Shown: positions 37,115 to 48,500 of the stretch, one piece after another
Numbering within the stretch: position 1 is the stretch's first letter
Layout: every line of letters starts with the position of its first letter
Source of the DNA: Rotaria socialis
Lineage: Eukaryota > Rotifera > Eurotatoria > Philodinida > Philodinidae
Direction of reading: 5' to 3'
NCBI GenBank assembly: GCA_905331475.1
Contig: CAJNYU010002188.1
Span: forward strand, 1 to 64,000
DNA: 64,000 nt
Notes under the pieces: generated by a model
Database searches by the model: none
The model's input: only the letters and a program-made list of their open reading frames with translations
Told to the model about the DNA's origin: nothing
Position numbers and translations under genes: made by a program

Positions 37115-38898
37115 GTATTTTCAATAAAGTTTTTCTTATGGTAAAATAATTCAAAAATAATATTTAGAAATAAACACAGTTATGGACAGAAAATAGGCCG
37201 TAGTTTTTTCGTAGTGTGATAAGTAGCAAGTGTCAACTTGTTTTACTTGGTAAACTATTTTCTTTCATACAATCCTACTACGTATAATTTATGTACCAAT
37301 GCCTTGTTTTGTGTTGACATTGGATTGTGAGCGTCAAAAGTATTTTGATATACAAGTGAAATGGCATATTAAATTTTGAAGTATTCAGTTTCAACAGGCA
37401 AGGTCTAAAATTCTACCCTCGTGAATAGAAATCCGGTGAAAAATTAATAAAAACAACATAATTGTATAATAGATTTCAACTTAACACATTATCTATCCGA
37501 CTGTTTGAAGATGAATAAATATAAAGTACAAATTTAAAAGATCGTTTATTATTTATAATTTTGTTTTGGCAAAGGCTTGCTTTGTCAAACTAGTGTATCA
37601 TTGAGCACATTGGCAAGCGAAATCGTACGAAACCTTATCAAATGATTTAAAAAAAAACATTTTGACTAAAAAATATGAATGGAAAATCCTTTTAAAAAAA
37701 TGATAGATCATATCTACTTTAAACCATATTCTATTGTTGTTGATTCAGTAAAGATGTTCATTACGGTTTCAAACTGGTTTTTTAGTATGATTCTAGTAAA
37801 AACAAAAAACGTCCTTCAACAACCACTGACATCATTGCAATGAATGAGCGATGTGTTTACTAATTCATGGAAGCCATTTAGTATCAATTTATTTTACATT
37901 TGTAAACATTAAAATTCTATACAAATACATGTAGTCATGTCAACGTTGTTAAGTCAAAAAATAGCTATTTTAGTTGCGCAGCTCTGTCGTCATGTTATTA
38001 TAAACATTATCTGCGTCATGGTTGCAATGTGTTGGTCGTTGAAAAACTTTACTACTACCATGCAGGCGGTGACAATCATAACGTTGCCATAGAATTGTAT
38101 TATGATTCAATATTTCTTGTTATTGATATTTTCTATAAATTTAACTGTTTCCCCTTGGACTGTTTTTAAAAATGTTACTAAGATAGTTACCATAGAAAAG
38201 AAAATCGAATTTCATATTTTGATTTATGATTAAAGAGACGATAAACAGTACGTTGTTTCTCTGGGTGCCCTTGGTGATGTTTTACGCAAATTTATATTTA
38301 ACAGACGCAAGCGGGCTTTCTTTTGCGTTCTGTGTTTCGCCTTTTTTTCGCTGGGCTTGTTTGAATAAAATACGTCTTTGGAGCTGTAAAAGAGGAAGCT
38401 GTCTAAATGAAAAAGCTGATTTTTCCCGTTCTTATTCATATGATCAAAGACATTATTTTCTGATTGCTTACCATCTGTGACTAGTCATCCGTACGTATAA
38501 AAATATGAATACCTGAAGAGAAAAAACAACGACTGTTTTTTGCGTTCTTTTAATTTATTTATGTGGGCTCCGTAGATGCATCATATGCATACAAACGTCA
38601 GAGCTGTTGTAATAAAATTCCAGGGTTCCTTTTTTGCTCTCTTCCCCCAAATTTTGTTATTGAGAACATTCGATTTTAATTGTTTGTTGTTTCCCTAGTA
38701 CTCACCTGTAAATAAAAACAAAAAAAAAACATTTCAATATCTGAGACGAAGAAAAAATATGAACGAAATGTTGTCCTTCAAGGACAGTTGATAGACGAAA
38801 GCTTATTTTCATCTCATACATTATTCTCAAGCTCTCAACAGAGCATATATATATATCTTCGTTTTCTTTTTCTCTTATTGATTGAATACTATCCAGTG
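37115..38898. other. Intergenic spacer
   Basis: AT-rich DNA between two plus-strand genes. An 84-codon frame at 38226-38480 is hydrophobic at its start but unrecognised and overlapped by an equally long antisense frame; it is not called. Confidence 0.45.
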
Positions 38899-40404
38899 AT
38901 GATTTCACCGCTATTAACTGGTTTGGATGTGATTAACTCATGGACAATGAGTGTTTGGTTATCAATAATTGTGTTCGGTCTTACAGTCGCATATATACAC
39001 GAGCAATTTGTCTATATGTCTAAACGTGGTTCTCTTCCTGGTCCCATATTAACTGTACCATTTATTGGTAGTATAATACAAATGATTCAGGCACCGTACG
39101 ATTTTTGGCATGGCCAAATGGAATACGGTAAATTAAGTTGGAATTCTATTATTGGCCGTTTTTTTGTACTAATAGCTGATAGTGAAAATAGTAGACGAAT
39201 TTTTGAGCGATGTTCATCTGAAATGCCATTGGTATTACATCCAAATGCAACTCGTTTATTAGGACATGACAATATCGCGTTTATGAATGGTGATGTTCAT
39301 AAAAAATTACGCATAGCATTATTACCTTTATTTACTACAAAAGCTCTATCAATTTATTTACATATTCAAGAAAAAGCAATTCGTGATCATATGAACAAAT
39401 GGATTGAAATGAGTAAAGCATCAAACAATGGTATAGAAATGCGACCATTAATTTATGATTTAAATATGAATACAAGTTTATCAGTTTTCATTGGTCCTTA
39501 CATAACAGATGAAACTCGTGAACAATTTAAAAATGATTACACAAATTTAACTCGTGGAATGTTTGCACCTCCGATTTATTTTCCAGGCACACAACTTTAT
39601 AAAGGTGTTCGTGCTGCTGAATCGATTCGTCGATCTTTACAATCTATTGTCACCAAAAGTAAACAAAGAATGTCAATGGAACAAGAAGAACCTGATTGTT
39701 TAATCGATTTTTGGGTAGTTTCAACTCTTAAATCAATTCATGACGCACAACAAAACAATCAACCTAGACCTTTACATAGTACCGATGAGGAAATGGCTAA
39801 AATTGCATTAGATTTTCTATTTGCTGCACAAGATGCATCAACTAGTTCGTTAACATTTGCTGTTCATGAACTCTGTAAACATCCTGATGTTCTGGAAAAA
39901 GTTCGTGCAGAACAAAAAGCTCTTCGTCCTGATCCATCAGTTCCAATTACAACTGAATTATTACCACAAATGAAATATACATGGCAAGTTATGAAAGAAC
40001 TTTTACGATTACGTCCACCAGCTACAATTGCTCTTCATCTTGCGAAGAAACCCGTAAAAGTTTCTGAAGATTATACAGCGCCCATTGGAACTATAGTTAT
40101 TCCAAGTATTTGGAGTTCAAATCGTGTCGGTTTTCCTGATCCCGAAAAATTTGATCCAGATCGATTTAACGAAGAAAGAAAAGAACATATCAAATTCGAT
40201 AGAAATTTTCTAACATTTGGTGCTGGACCACATTTATGTCTTGGACAACGTTATGCTATGAATCATATTATGTTATTTATGTCTCTTTTAAGTGGTATGG
40301 ATTTTGAACGTGCTGATCGACCCAATAAGGATAAAATCATTTATTTACCCACAATTTATCCAGCTGATGGTTGTGTTCTCAGCTATTTTAAACCTAGTTA
40401 TTGA
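38899..40404 (+). CDS. Cytochrome P450 of the CYP61/CYP710 type, likely sterol C22-desaturase
   Basis: Intronless, 501 residues from ATG 38899. An N-terminal membrane anchor (SVWLSIIVFGLTVAYI) is followed by a proline-rich hinge (GSLPGPILTVPFIGSI). The I-helix oxygen-binding motif is FAAQDAST (308-315), the ExxR pair Glu367/Arg370 (ELLRLRPP), and the heme loop FGAGPHLCLG (440-449) with Cys447 as thiolate ligand. The C-terminus reads IIYLPTIYPADGC, matching the CYP710/ERG5 ending with TI.P.D. These enzymes introduce the C22 double bond of ergosterol and stigmasterol in the ER. The family is typical of fungi, plants and algae and unusual in animals. Lack of introns fits either transfer or intron loss. 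Substrate is inferred from family likeness. Confidence 0.85.
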   Translation: MISPLLTGLDVINSWTMSVWLSIIVFGLTVAYIHEQFVYMSKRGSLPGPILTVPFIGSIIQMIQAPYDFWHGQMEYGKLSWNSIIGRFFVLIADSENSRRIFERCSSEMPLVLHPNATRLLGHDNIAFMNGDVHKKLRIALLPLFTTKALSIYLHIQEKAIRDHMNKWIEMSKASNNGIEMRPLIYDLNMNTSLSVFIGPYITDETREQFKNDYTNLTRGMFAPPIYFPGTQLYKGVRAAESIRRSLQSIVTKSKQRMSMEQEEPDCLIDFWVVSTLKSIHDAQQNNQPRPLHSTDEEMAKIALDFLFAAQDASTSSLTFAVHELCKHPDVLEKVRAEQKALRPDPSVPITTELLPQMKYTWQVMKELLRLRPPATIALHLAKKPVKVSEDYTAPIGTIVIPSIWSSNRVGFPDPEKFDPDRFNEERKEHIKFDRNFLTFGAGPHLCLGQRYAMNHIMLFMSLLSGMDFERADRPNKDKIIYLPTIYPADGCVLSYFKPSY

Positions 40405-41026
40405 ATACAAACCTGATATATACTTCTTTTCAATCTGCAAGTTTTATTTTATTGCTATTTTTTCAATAAATACATGACGTGCTTATGATTAAATTTTCTT
40501 TATTAATTCCTTTATCTAAAACAAAATGTATAATTTTAATATGAAAATTTAATAAAAATAATTGATGACAATATATAATGTCAATATTAATATAATCAGG
40601 TTTCAATCAAGTTTTTTTAAATGAATATACATCAGCTTTGACGGTTTATATCTGTAATCAATAAAATAATTGTAATTTGAAAGTTATTCAATAATTATAT
40701 TTTCATGACGATCAACTTGACTTTCGTAAAGATGACTCACTAGACATTGATTGTATTGATGAAGAAAAAGAGTTTGTCTCAAGAATAAAAAAATAGTAGG
40801 CAATGATATTAGGTTTTTCATTAGATAGATTTCCAAAGATTATTGAAGGACCGAGAAAATATTGATTTTCTAAACTTGACATGCTTCAATTGATATCAAT
40901 GATATTGATAAGATACGAGTTAATTAATAATGTTTTTTTGCTGCATCCACCATTTTCGATTTAATCTATCGAAACATTTTTTCGTGTAATAAATTATATT
41001 TTGAGCATAATATCGTTCAAATCTTG
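40405..41026. other. Intergenic spacer
   Basis: AT-rich DNA after the P450 stop codon. No feature supported. Confidence 0.55.
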
Positions 41027-41553
41027 TTTTTTGTGTACTCAAAAAAAAAAGAGTACACTATAGAATCGGTCAGTGTGTCCGGCCGTCCGTTTATTCGATA
41101 ACTCTTCACAATTACATTCGATTGAGCTGAAATTTTGTGCACAGAATTGTCTTATCAATATCTAGGTCGAGTTCGAAGATGAGAAGGATCCGTCAAGAAA
41201 TGGCTGAGTTGTCGAAAAAATTGTCATTTTTGATCAGACCATCCCTGAGGGGGAGTACAGGGATTTTTCAAAAAAAAAATTTTCTCAGAATTATTCACAA
41301 CATATATAAATCGACTCAGTTTTTAACGCTGATTCTAAATCTGATATTAGTTTTGAACTAAGTCATAGCTTTCTAACAAAACATCGCCTGAAAAACGTCT
41401 CAAAATGCACAAAAACTGCATCCAGAAATCAAATTGTCTAGTTTCTCATGATAATTTTCGTGTTCAGGCATTCTAGAATGACTCATATGTCGCATGCACT
41501 TTTTGCAGTACACATAACTCTCGGATGAAAATCCGAAGTTTCCACATTTATTT
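41027..41553 (-). repeat. Hairpin-ended repeat, copy 2 (longer)
   Basis: Reverse-oriented copy of the repeat at 7828-8197. It has the hairpin GTGTACTC...GAGTACAC at its left end and an ATCCGAAGTT-type hairpin at its right end. It carries about 150 bp of interior (including TCCCTGAGGGGGAGTACAGG) that copy 1 lacks. Short open stretches in it are not conserved between copies. Confidence 0.78.
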
Positions 41554-41715
41554 TCAAAATGGGAAGGATTAAAATGATTATGACTAAAAAACTCAGCGTT
41601 TAAATATACTTAGTAAGCGTTTTCCCTTAATTAGAACCAAATCAGTTCAAATTAAATTGAACTTAAACAGCTTGTATTCTTCAGCCGCAGTTGATCGCCT
41701 TTTGTTCGAAATGTG

Positions 41716-43000
41716 CAGACCATTCCATTTATTTTGAAACAAAATACAAATCTTTTTCTTCTTCTACTTTAAAGCAGTTATTGCAAAAGATGTTCGATAT
41801 CGGATCCATGGGCATAGTAAATTAATCTACAACGCTTTGCCCAACTTTCCAAAGCGTTGTCGATAATTTCTTGCTCAAGGTTTTCCCACTCAACGTTTAT
41901 AGCATTTTTTAGTCCTTTCAGTGTTGACACTTTGTGCTTTCGTACTCGTTCTTTCATAATCCCCCATATTGAATAGTCCATTGGTGCAGCATCAGGACTC
42001 TTAGGTAACCACTCAAGCGGTATTATAACATTAATGTTGTGTTCCTTCATATAAGAAATTGTATACTTCGCGACATGACCAGGAGCACTGTCTTGATGCA
42101 GCACCATTTTCTTTTGCATATCACCAGGAAATAAACGAGAGATATCATATTCAATAAGTGGCTCTATGATGTGTTCGATATAATATTTGCTGGTTATTGT
42201 AGTCCCATGTTCAATAAAATATACTTGAGTTTTTCCATGTGAACTGGCACCAGCCCAAACCATTACAGCTACAGGATGTAAATCGTTTTTTTCAATTTTT
42301 TTAATTTCTGCTGGTAGTTGATTACTTCTAACATAATATATATCTCTTATACCTCGACTAGCATCGAGATAAAACCATGCTTCATCGGTAGTTAGATATT
42401 TCTTATACTTTTTATTTGATAATCGTCGGTACATACGCCAAGCTCGAGATCATCTATTTTCAATAATAGCTGGATAAAGTCGGTGTACTGGCGTTTTTTT
42501 ACGACATCTTGCATCGATAATATCACGAATAGTACGAAACGTGGTACCAACACTAATGTGACATCTTGCAGCCATTAAAGAAACGGTTAGGGGATTTTCT
42601 TGATTAATGTATGATGTAATACGGCGAACTATGGAAGGTGTTGCTATATGACGACGACGATGAAACTTTGGTTTTTCACTATTCAATAAACATAATTGCC
42701 GTTGTTTTCCAACCTTATTAGCAATACGACTGATAGTGCTTTTCGATACATTCAAATTCATTCGTGCTAGTTCTTGCTGGATCACATAGTATGAATAATT
42801 TTTCGTCAAAATATATTTGACGATACCTTCGATATTATCCGATATTTTATTTCGAGGCATTCTTTTATCTAAAATATAAATATCATTAGAACATATCTAA
42901 CTTTGGTAGGATAAACTGAAATAAGAATCATAAAATCTATATCATTTATTGGTGAAAAAATGAGCCCGTGAAATCGTTTCAAAATAAATGGAATGGCCTG
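41716..43000 (-). mobile_element. Tc1/mariner transposon (DD37D type), 1285 bp
   Basis: Terminal inverted repeats at 41716-41740 and 42976-43000, both beginning CAGRCCATTCCATTTATT and running to GAAAC. A TA flanks the right end (43001-43002); the left flank reads TG, probably a mutated TA. A single transposase frame on the minus strand fills the middle. Element size is normal for mariner. It lies directly beside, and perhaps inside, the decayed dynein-stalk-like copy. Confidence 0.88.
41778..42860 (-). pseudogene. Mariner-type transposase with one internal stop
   Basis: One continuous frame of 361 codons broken once by TGA at 42450-42452 (codon 137). The N-terminal part carries two helix-turn-helix motifs (ISDNIEGIVKYILTKNYSYY and SKSTISRIANKVGKQ). 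The DDE-type catalytic core shows TTDEAWF, HQDSAPGH and SPDAAPMDYSIWG; 37 residues separate the second and third Asp, which is the DD37D arrangement. The stop most simply arose as CGA to TGA, a CpG transition. All catalytic residues remain, so inactivation appears recent. Start ATG at 42860 gives MPRNKISDNI. Confidence 0.9.
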
Positions 43001-43002
43001 TA

Positions 43003-43320
43003 TGCAAACGCTTTAAGCATCCATCGAAAACATAAATTGTTTATCAGACGAACACTAAGACAGCTATGTCATCAAACATTGCCCGTGAAACTACGGTTTC
43101 ATATTTAGCAAGTTCAGTATTTCATCAATTATTTTCATCATTATTGTGTTTTCCGTTCACTAGCAGCCGGAATCATAGAGATCACGACACTTCGTTGAGC
43201 CGTATGTCAGATTATGGATGAGCACCTGAAAGATCTTAAATCCATTTTGGTTCGATCAGAATGCGAGCCTAGATGGGTTAAAAACTTGTTCCAGCGGCTT
43301 ATCAGTTAAGTTTATGACTT
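43003..43320 (+). pseudogene. Decayed copy of the dynein-stalk-like gene
   Basis: Nucleotide similarity to the intact gene at 44790-45290 is visible in blocks. These are CATAAATTG...TTATCAGACGAACACTAAGA, the segment around CGTGAAACTACGGTT, the intron acceptor CACTAG, CGTATGTCAGATT, and the block near 43230-43300 (CTTAAATCCATTTTGG, GAATGCGAGCCTAGATGGGTTAA). Two coding segments between the blocks are deleted, and stops and shifts interrupt every frame. The left part of the copy seems cut off by the mariner element. This is a duplicated relic, since the intron region is retained. Confidence 0.78.
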
Positions 43321-44685
43321 AAAGCGTCAAGATCTCGAAAACACAATGAGTCACTCAGTATTCTACCATCCAATGTTCTAATTCTCGTTTTTTTTCAGAT
43401 TTGAATATTTTTCATGCATATTCACTTGATTTATCTTGACAACAGCTTAAAACTGTTGCATCAACTTTTTATAAAATGAAAGATGTAGATCCCACGAAGT
43501 GATGTGCGGGAGTGTGTCAAAATCCGGCCATAATTATGGAAACTCATTAGTTGCTCAATATATACAATATTCATAGATTGCAAAGAACAAAATGCATCTT
43601 CACAAAAAATGAAGTTCCTTTCGCCTCTCTATTAGAAAACTGGTGCAGGATTTTCAAAATTCATCAGGAGTTTAGAGAATCAGCATTTTCATTCATGCGA
43701 TTTATTTAAGATCTACTTATGATGAGGTCTAAAGGGACATACGTAGTACTGATTACAATAATTATTTTTTTGGAAGAATCAAAAGCAACTCAAGCACAGA
43801 AGTGTTAGCAAAGATAACATGAGTCTTGAGCAATAGTATGCATATTCGAACCATCTTTTGTATGCGCGTAGAATGCAAAGACCATCGACGAATCAGTATC
43901 TTCAGACGTGTAGAACAGAACAGGGTTATACAAGCATGGTAACGCGAGAGAAAATGCTCAAACACGATGCTAATTCTCCAGGAACCAACACGTTACCATT
44001 TCGCCAATCCCATCTATCCCCCGAAGAATCAACATTTTTATTTCGTAATTACAATGATCATTTTCTTCAGCTATCGAGTAGAGAGATAAGTTAAACAGAA
44101 AAGAAATTTTTCGATCACCTTACTGCAAGAGTGAAATAAGGGCACAATTCAGTATGAAAACAAGATAAATACGATTTATGGGGAAACTGTAACGAAGAGA
44201 ATATTTAAATCCTGATGCCAGCAATTATACTATAGCACCGATGATGCCTTTAAATATAGCCTGTACTATGGATGAGAAGTACAGAACGATAGTTCGAATA
44301 CGATTGGTCTAATAGCACTATTCTTTGTAGTTGATGTATCTCGTGTAGATCAATACCAACACAGAAGGTATTTAACGAAAAATTTTCTAACAAGATTGAA
44401 TAGATATATAGATTGTTCATTCAGCTTATGAAGACCATAGTGAAAGTTTGATTGACACAAGTATTCTAAGATGAGAAACAATAGATAGAGTAGAAAGTAG
44501 TTCTATAGTGATTCGTGTCTTATGACAAAACTTGCAATCATCAAACTTTGAAGAAAAGCTTTGAAGCTACCTTTTCGCATAAACGACTGAAGCACTGTAA
44601 CATTTATTTTTGAGTAGCTGCTTGACAAAAAAAAATCAACTCGCTTTTTTTCTCCGCTGAATCACTTTTGCAATAGTAAAAAAGT
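43321..44685. other. Intergenic between relic and intact copy
   Basis: About 1.4 kb. An open stretch of 73 codons at 43876-44094 has balanced composition but no recognised motif. It might be a fragment of the duplicated unit. Nothing else supported. Confidence 0.4.
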
Positions 44686-45356
44686 ATGACGAAAATAATG
44701 ACGCTTTTAGGTGACGTAGTCTTCAACAACATGTTTCTTTTGTGCGCATTATTCATATCATTGACGGATGGCTGTTTTGCTGCTCTCCCTTTCAATATAT
44801 ATGTATGTCAAGAATTCATTGAAAATATAAATTATACTTATCAAACGAATACTAAGAAAGTGATGTCGTCAAGCATTGATCGTGAAACTATGGTTGCAGC
44901 TTTATCAGGTTCAATATTTCAGCAATTCATACCTTCATAATTATTTTTTTTTGTTCTCTAGAAGCACAACGAAGTGTAGAAGTAATTACCAAAGCTGGGA
45001 TCACAGAGCTCATGGCATTTCGTCAACCACCACTCAGTGTGATTTACGTATTTGAGGGGTTGACTGTTTTATTGGTTCCAAGCAGACGTATGTCAGATTG
45101 GAATGAAATTCGAAAATGGTTGGGTAGCCAAGTTAACCAGCTAATAAATATGCTGATAAACTTAGACAAGGATCTAATTACTGATGAACAGCTGACAAAT
45201 CTTAAATCTATTTTGGCTCGTCCAGAGTGTGAGCCTGAACGAGTTAAGAGATGTTCCTTAGCGGCTTATCAACTATGTCAATTTCTTCATGGTGTTGTTG
45301 CTTCGGTAACATTCCAACGACAATATCAACAAACTATTAATGAACCATCATCATGA
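44686..45356 (+). CDS. Short protein resembling dynein heavy-chain stalk region
   Basis: Two exons, 44686-44908 and 44962-45356, join in phase 1 across a 53-bp intron to 205 residues. Residues 75-180 (ALSEAQRSVEVITKAGI, FRQPPLSVIYVFEGL, WLGSQVNQLINMLINLDKDL, CEPERVKRCSLAAYQLCQF) follow the pattern of the dynein heavy-chain stalk and microtubule-binding region (PPxxVxxVxEAV...LxxYDKDNI...SxAAxxLCxW). The N-terminal 45 residues are hydrophobic and not dynein-like with confidence. A full dynein heavy chain exceeds 4000 residues, and no motor modules lie nearby, so this is a stand-alone derivative. Function unknown. A decayed relative lies 1.4 kb upstream. Start chosen at the first in-frame ATG. 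Confidence 0.7.
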
Positions 45357-45529
45357 ACGTCTATAAAAACTATGGGTCTCTCCATAATCTATGCGCGTAT
45401 ATGAACATTTTTGCACGTTTCGATTCTGTATTTATATACAAGGATTTTCCCTTCTCATATAGTAAACAAGCATACTAAAAAAAAACAGCAAACAACAAAA
45501 AAAATTGCAATATATTCATATATATCATT

Positions 45530-48500
45530 CTAAGATTTAAATTGTTTATTTTTCTGATAAGCATGAAATAATAATTGTGATTTAGCCGATGCTAAACGTT
45601 TTTCCAAATACTCAATATCTTTTTCAAGTTCTTTTTCTTCATTAAAACTAGTTGATATAACCGCATGTAGTGGACTATTATTCATCGTTGAATTAAGAGC
45701 TAGAAAAAGAAGAATTTAATATGAGTCACAATATAAAATCTACAACGCTTACAATCATTATGATCGAGACTTTTATTTTTATCGATGAGTAAAAATGCTT
45801 TTGTCATAGCTAATTCCAATTTCAGTTCATTTTGACGATGTTTCAATTCTGATAATCTTTGTTGATGATGAGATTTATCATGAACCTATTTGATGTGGAA
45901 AAAAAAAACAATATTAGAGGGATATATTTCGCGGTATGAATTTCTTACTATCGGACTATTCCATACTGCAGTGTTATTCGATCGTCGATCTAGAGAGAAG
46001 CAAAAACAGAATATTATCTTCAGTTCTTTGTTTCTAAGAAAACATATTATTCAGTATTAACCACAATTCAGACTCATGATATCATTTTATCCAAACAGAA
46101 AAAATGATTTCTTTTCTTTATCAAACCTATTCACATGCAGAATACAGTGAACATGTGAATTCACTTTATTTTCGAATTACTACAAAGGTCTATGATGAAT
46201 GCTTACCTTTCTTTACTGATTTACTTCGTGTTTTAATTGAATTTGTTCCATTGGTGAGATTTGAGGGTATTGAAGCAATCATTTCTTCTAATATCGTGTT
46301 ACTCATTGATTCATAACCACTTGAACTAGCACGTCCAGATGCAGACGAAGCTGTACTACTTGTTGTTAATGGCATTAGATCATCATGAGAATCTAATGTT
46401 ACTGTTAATGGTGATATTAAAGGTGATGATGGAGGTGATTGAATAACAACAACTGGCTGTTGAGGATTTGCTGATGAACGTAAACCGAATAAGCGTTGAA
46501 ATATAGACGGACGAGGATTGGTTTCGGCTAGACTTGTTGTACGTACGGGTACTTGAGGTTTTTTTGATAATTGTGTTAAATGATTTGGTGTTCGTGAATG
46601 TCGAGTTCTAGACATGATGTAGGGTGAACTGGGAACAGATGGTGGATAATTTTCTGGCGAGAGAATTCTATCGAAACGTGTTGGCGATACGATTCTTGAT
46701 AGCCGTTTATTTTTTTCATCATTCGACATCGTTGATGATAATTGATCCATACGGTTTAATGATTGGCTCATTAATGGTTCGTTCTCGATTTTATTTGGAA
46801 CAATAGGCGATGGTACTAATAATGTTTCAAGTGTTTTTTCTAGCATTTCTAAATCATCATTTAATCGATCCGTACTTAATTTTAAATTCATTTTTACGGA
46901 TTCTAATAGAACTGGTTTCGTAATTGAAGGTGTTGGAGGCGGACGAAATGGAAGTAATGAATGATCTTTAAATACTGGTAAAACAGGTAGGTGGCAATGC
47001 GAACTAACAATAGACTCAGTTTCGAATGCATTTGATAATTCCGTTTCATCAATAATATCATTATGAGCATAGAGTGATAATGTGTGTCTGGGCGAAAGTA
47101 CAGTAGGAGGATGTTTAGGTTTCGTAAGCATCACTTTCGAACGATGTTTGGGTGTCAATTTTAGATGAGAAATTTTAGGCGATCGAGGACAAAAATCACG
47201 TGGGCCATCAATCCATATTTCATTTTTATGACTGGAAGAACTTAATGGGCCATCAACCCATATTTCTCCATTAGGACGATTTATCACTGTTTCAATGGAA
47301 GCTGAATCACGAGACATCTGAAACGAAAAAAGACGTTTTTTGTTTTGTTTTTCTAATGTCAAATGTCTTTCTCGATGCTGCAAATAAAAGAGCTCCGATA
47401 AGATATTTTTCAATATTTCTTATCCTAGACAAAATACAAAAATCAGCGCTACTCAAAAAATTACTATCGCGAAGAAAATAACCATCGAACGCGAACAATC
47501 AAAGTTTCCGTTCGGTTCATCAAGAATGTGTTCTTCTTAAAATTCTCATGTATCTCTGGAAGAATTTCATTTTACTTTGAATCGATGAGTTGTACAATAC
47601 GTTGATCTAATTATATGATTAGATCGATTCCTTGCCCTATTTTTTTTTCTATGAAACAAAACTTTAAATATTCACAACATTCAAAATAGACACGGCAAAC
47701 GTTTTTCGAACACATCAACATGCACTAAATGGTCTTACGAATCCTGTGTTTAGAATATTTATTTTTATACTTCACTGAATATTTGTGTTTATGACTCTTA
47801 TCTAGAAAGGAAATAATAAAGAAAACGAAAGCCAACAGAATCGATATCGAATAGTAACACTCTTACTATTATAGTAATTGAGTTGTTCCTTTTTGTATAT
47901 ACTATCTTGATATCTAATTATATAAATATCCACTCGAATATCAAGCTTCAGGCATTATATTATCTATCGTTCTGATGATATTTGAGACCGTATCAAGAAA
48001 ATGATTTAGATGTTTACCTTTATTCGATTACGTTTTGTTCTAAATAATCGTTGAATTTTACTCCAATATTTCAATTGTTTGTCGTTGTTAACAGTTGCAA
48101 ATATATACAAAAAAGGTTCGTCAATATTGTTGATCACGAATTCGCTCAAGATTGATGTTAAAGAGAATAATGATTGTTTATAATTGTTGCGTTTACTATT
48201 GTACAAAAAAACAAAAAGAGAATCGCGTATAGACTACATATGTTAGAAAGATTAACGTAGAAGAAAGACACATGTATAATAGTGTAATTAGTTTGATATG
48301 GCAAACAACTAAAACTTACTTAGGCAAATGGTACGATTGTTTCTGTCTATTTGACGGCAAAGCTAACGCCAATGACATGAGAAGATTAGAAAATTCTTCT
48401 TGACTATTATTATTATTATTATTAGTTGTTCGTGTTTCATCATCGTTATCATCATTTGTTGAAAGTAGATGAAGTTGTACACAATTGATATTTGACAAAC

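Noticed and set aside
38226-38480. 84-codon plus-strand frame
   Set aside because: Overlapped by a similar antisense frame, without splice context or similarity; likely chance in a locally GC-richer patch.
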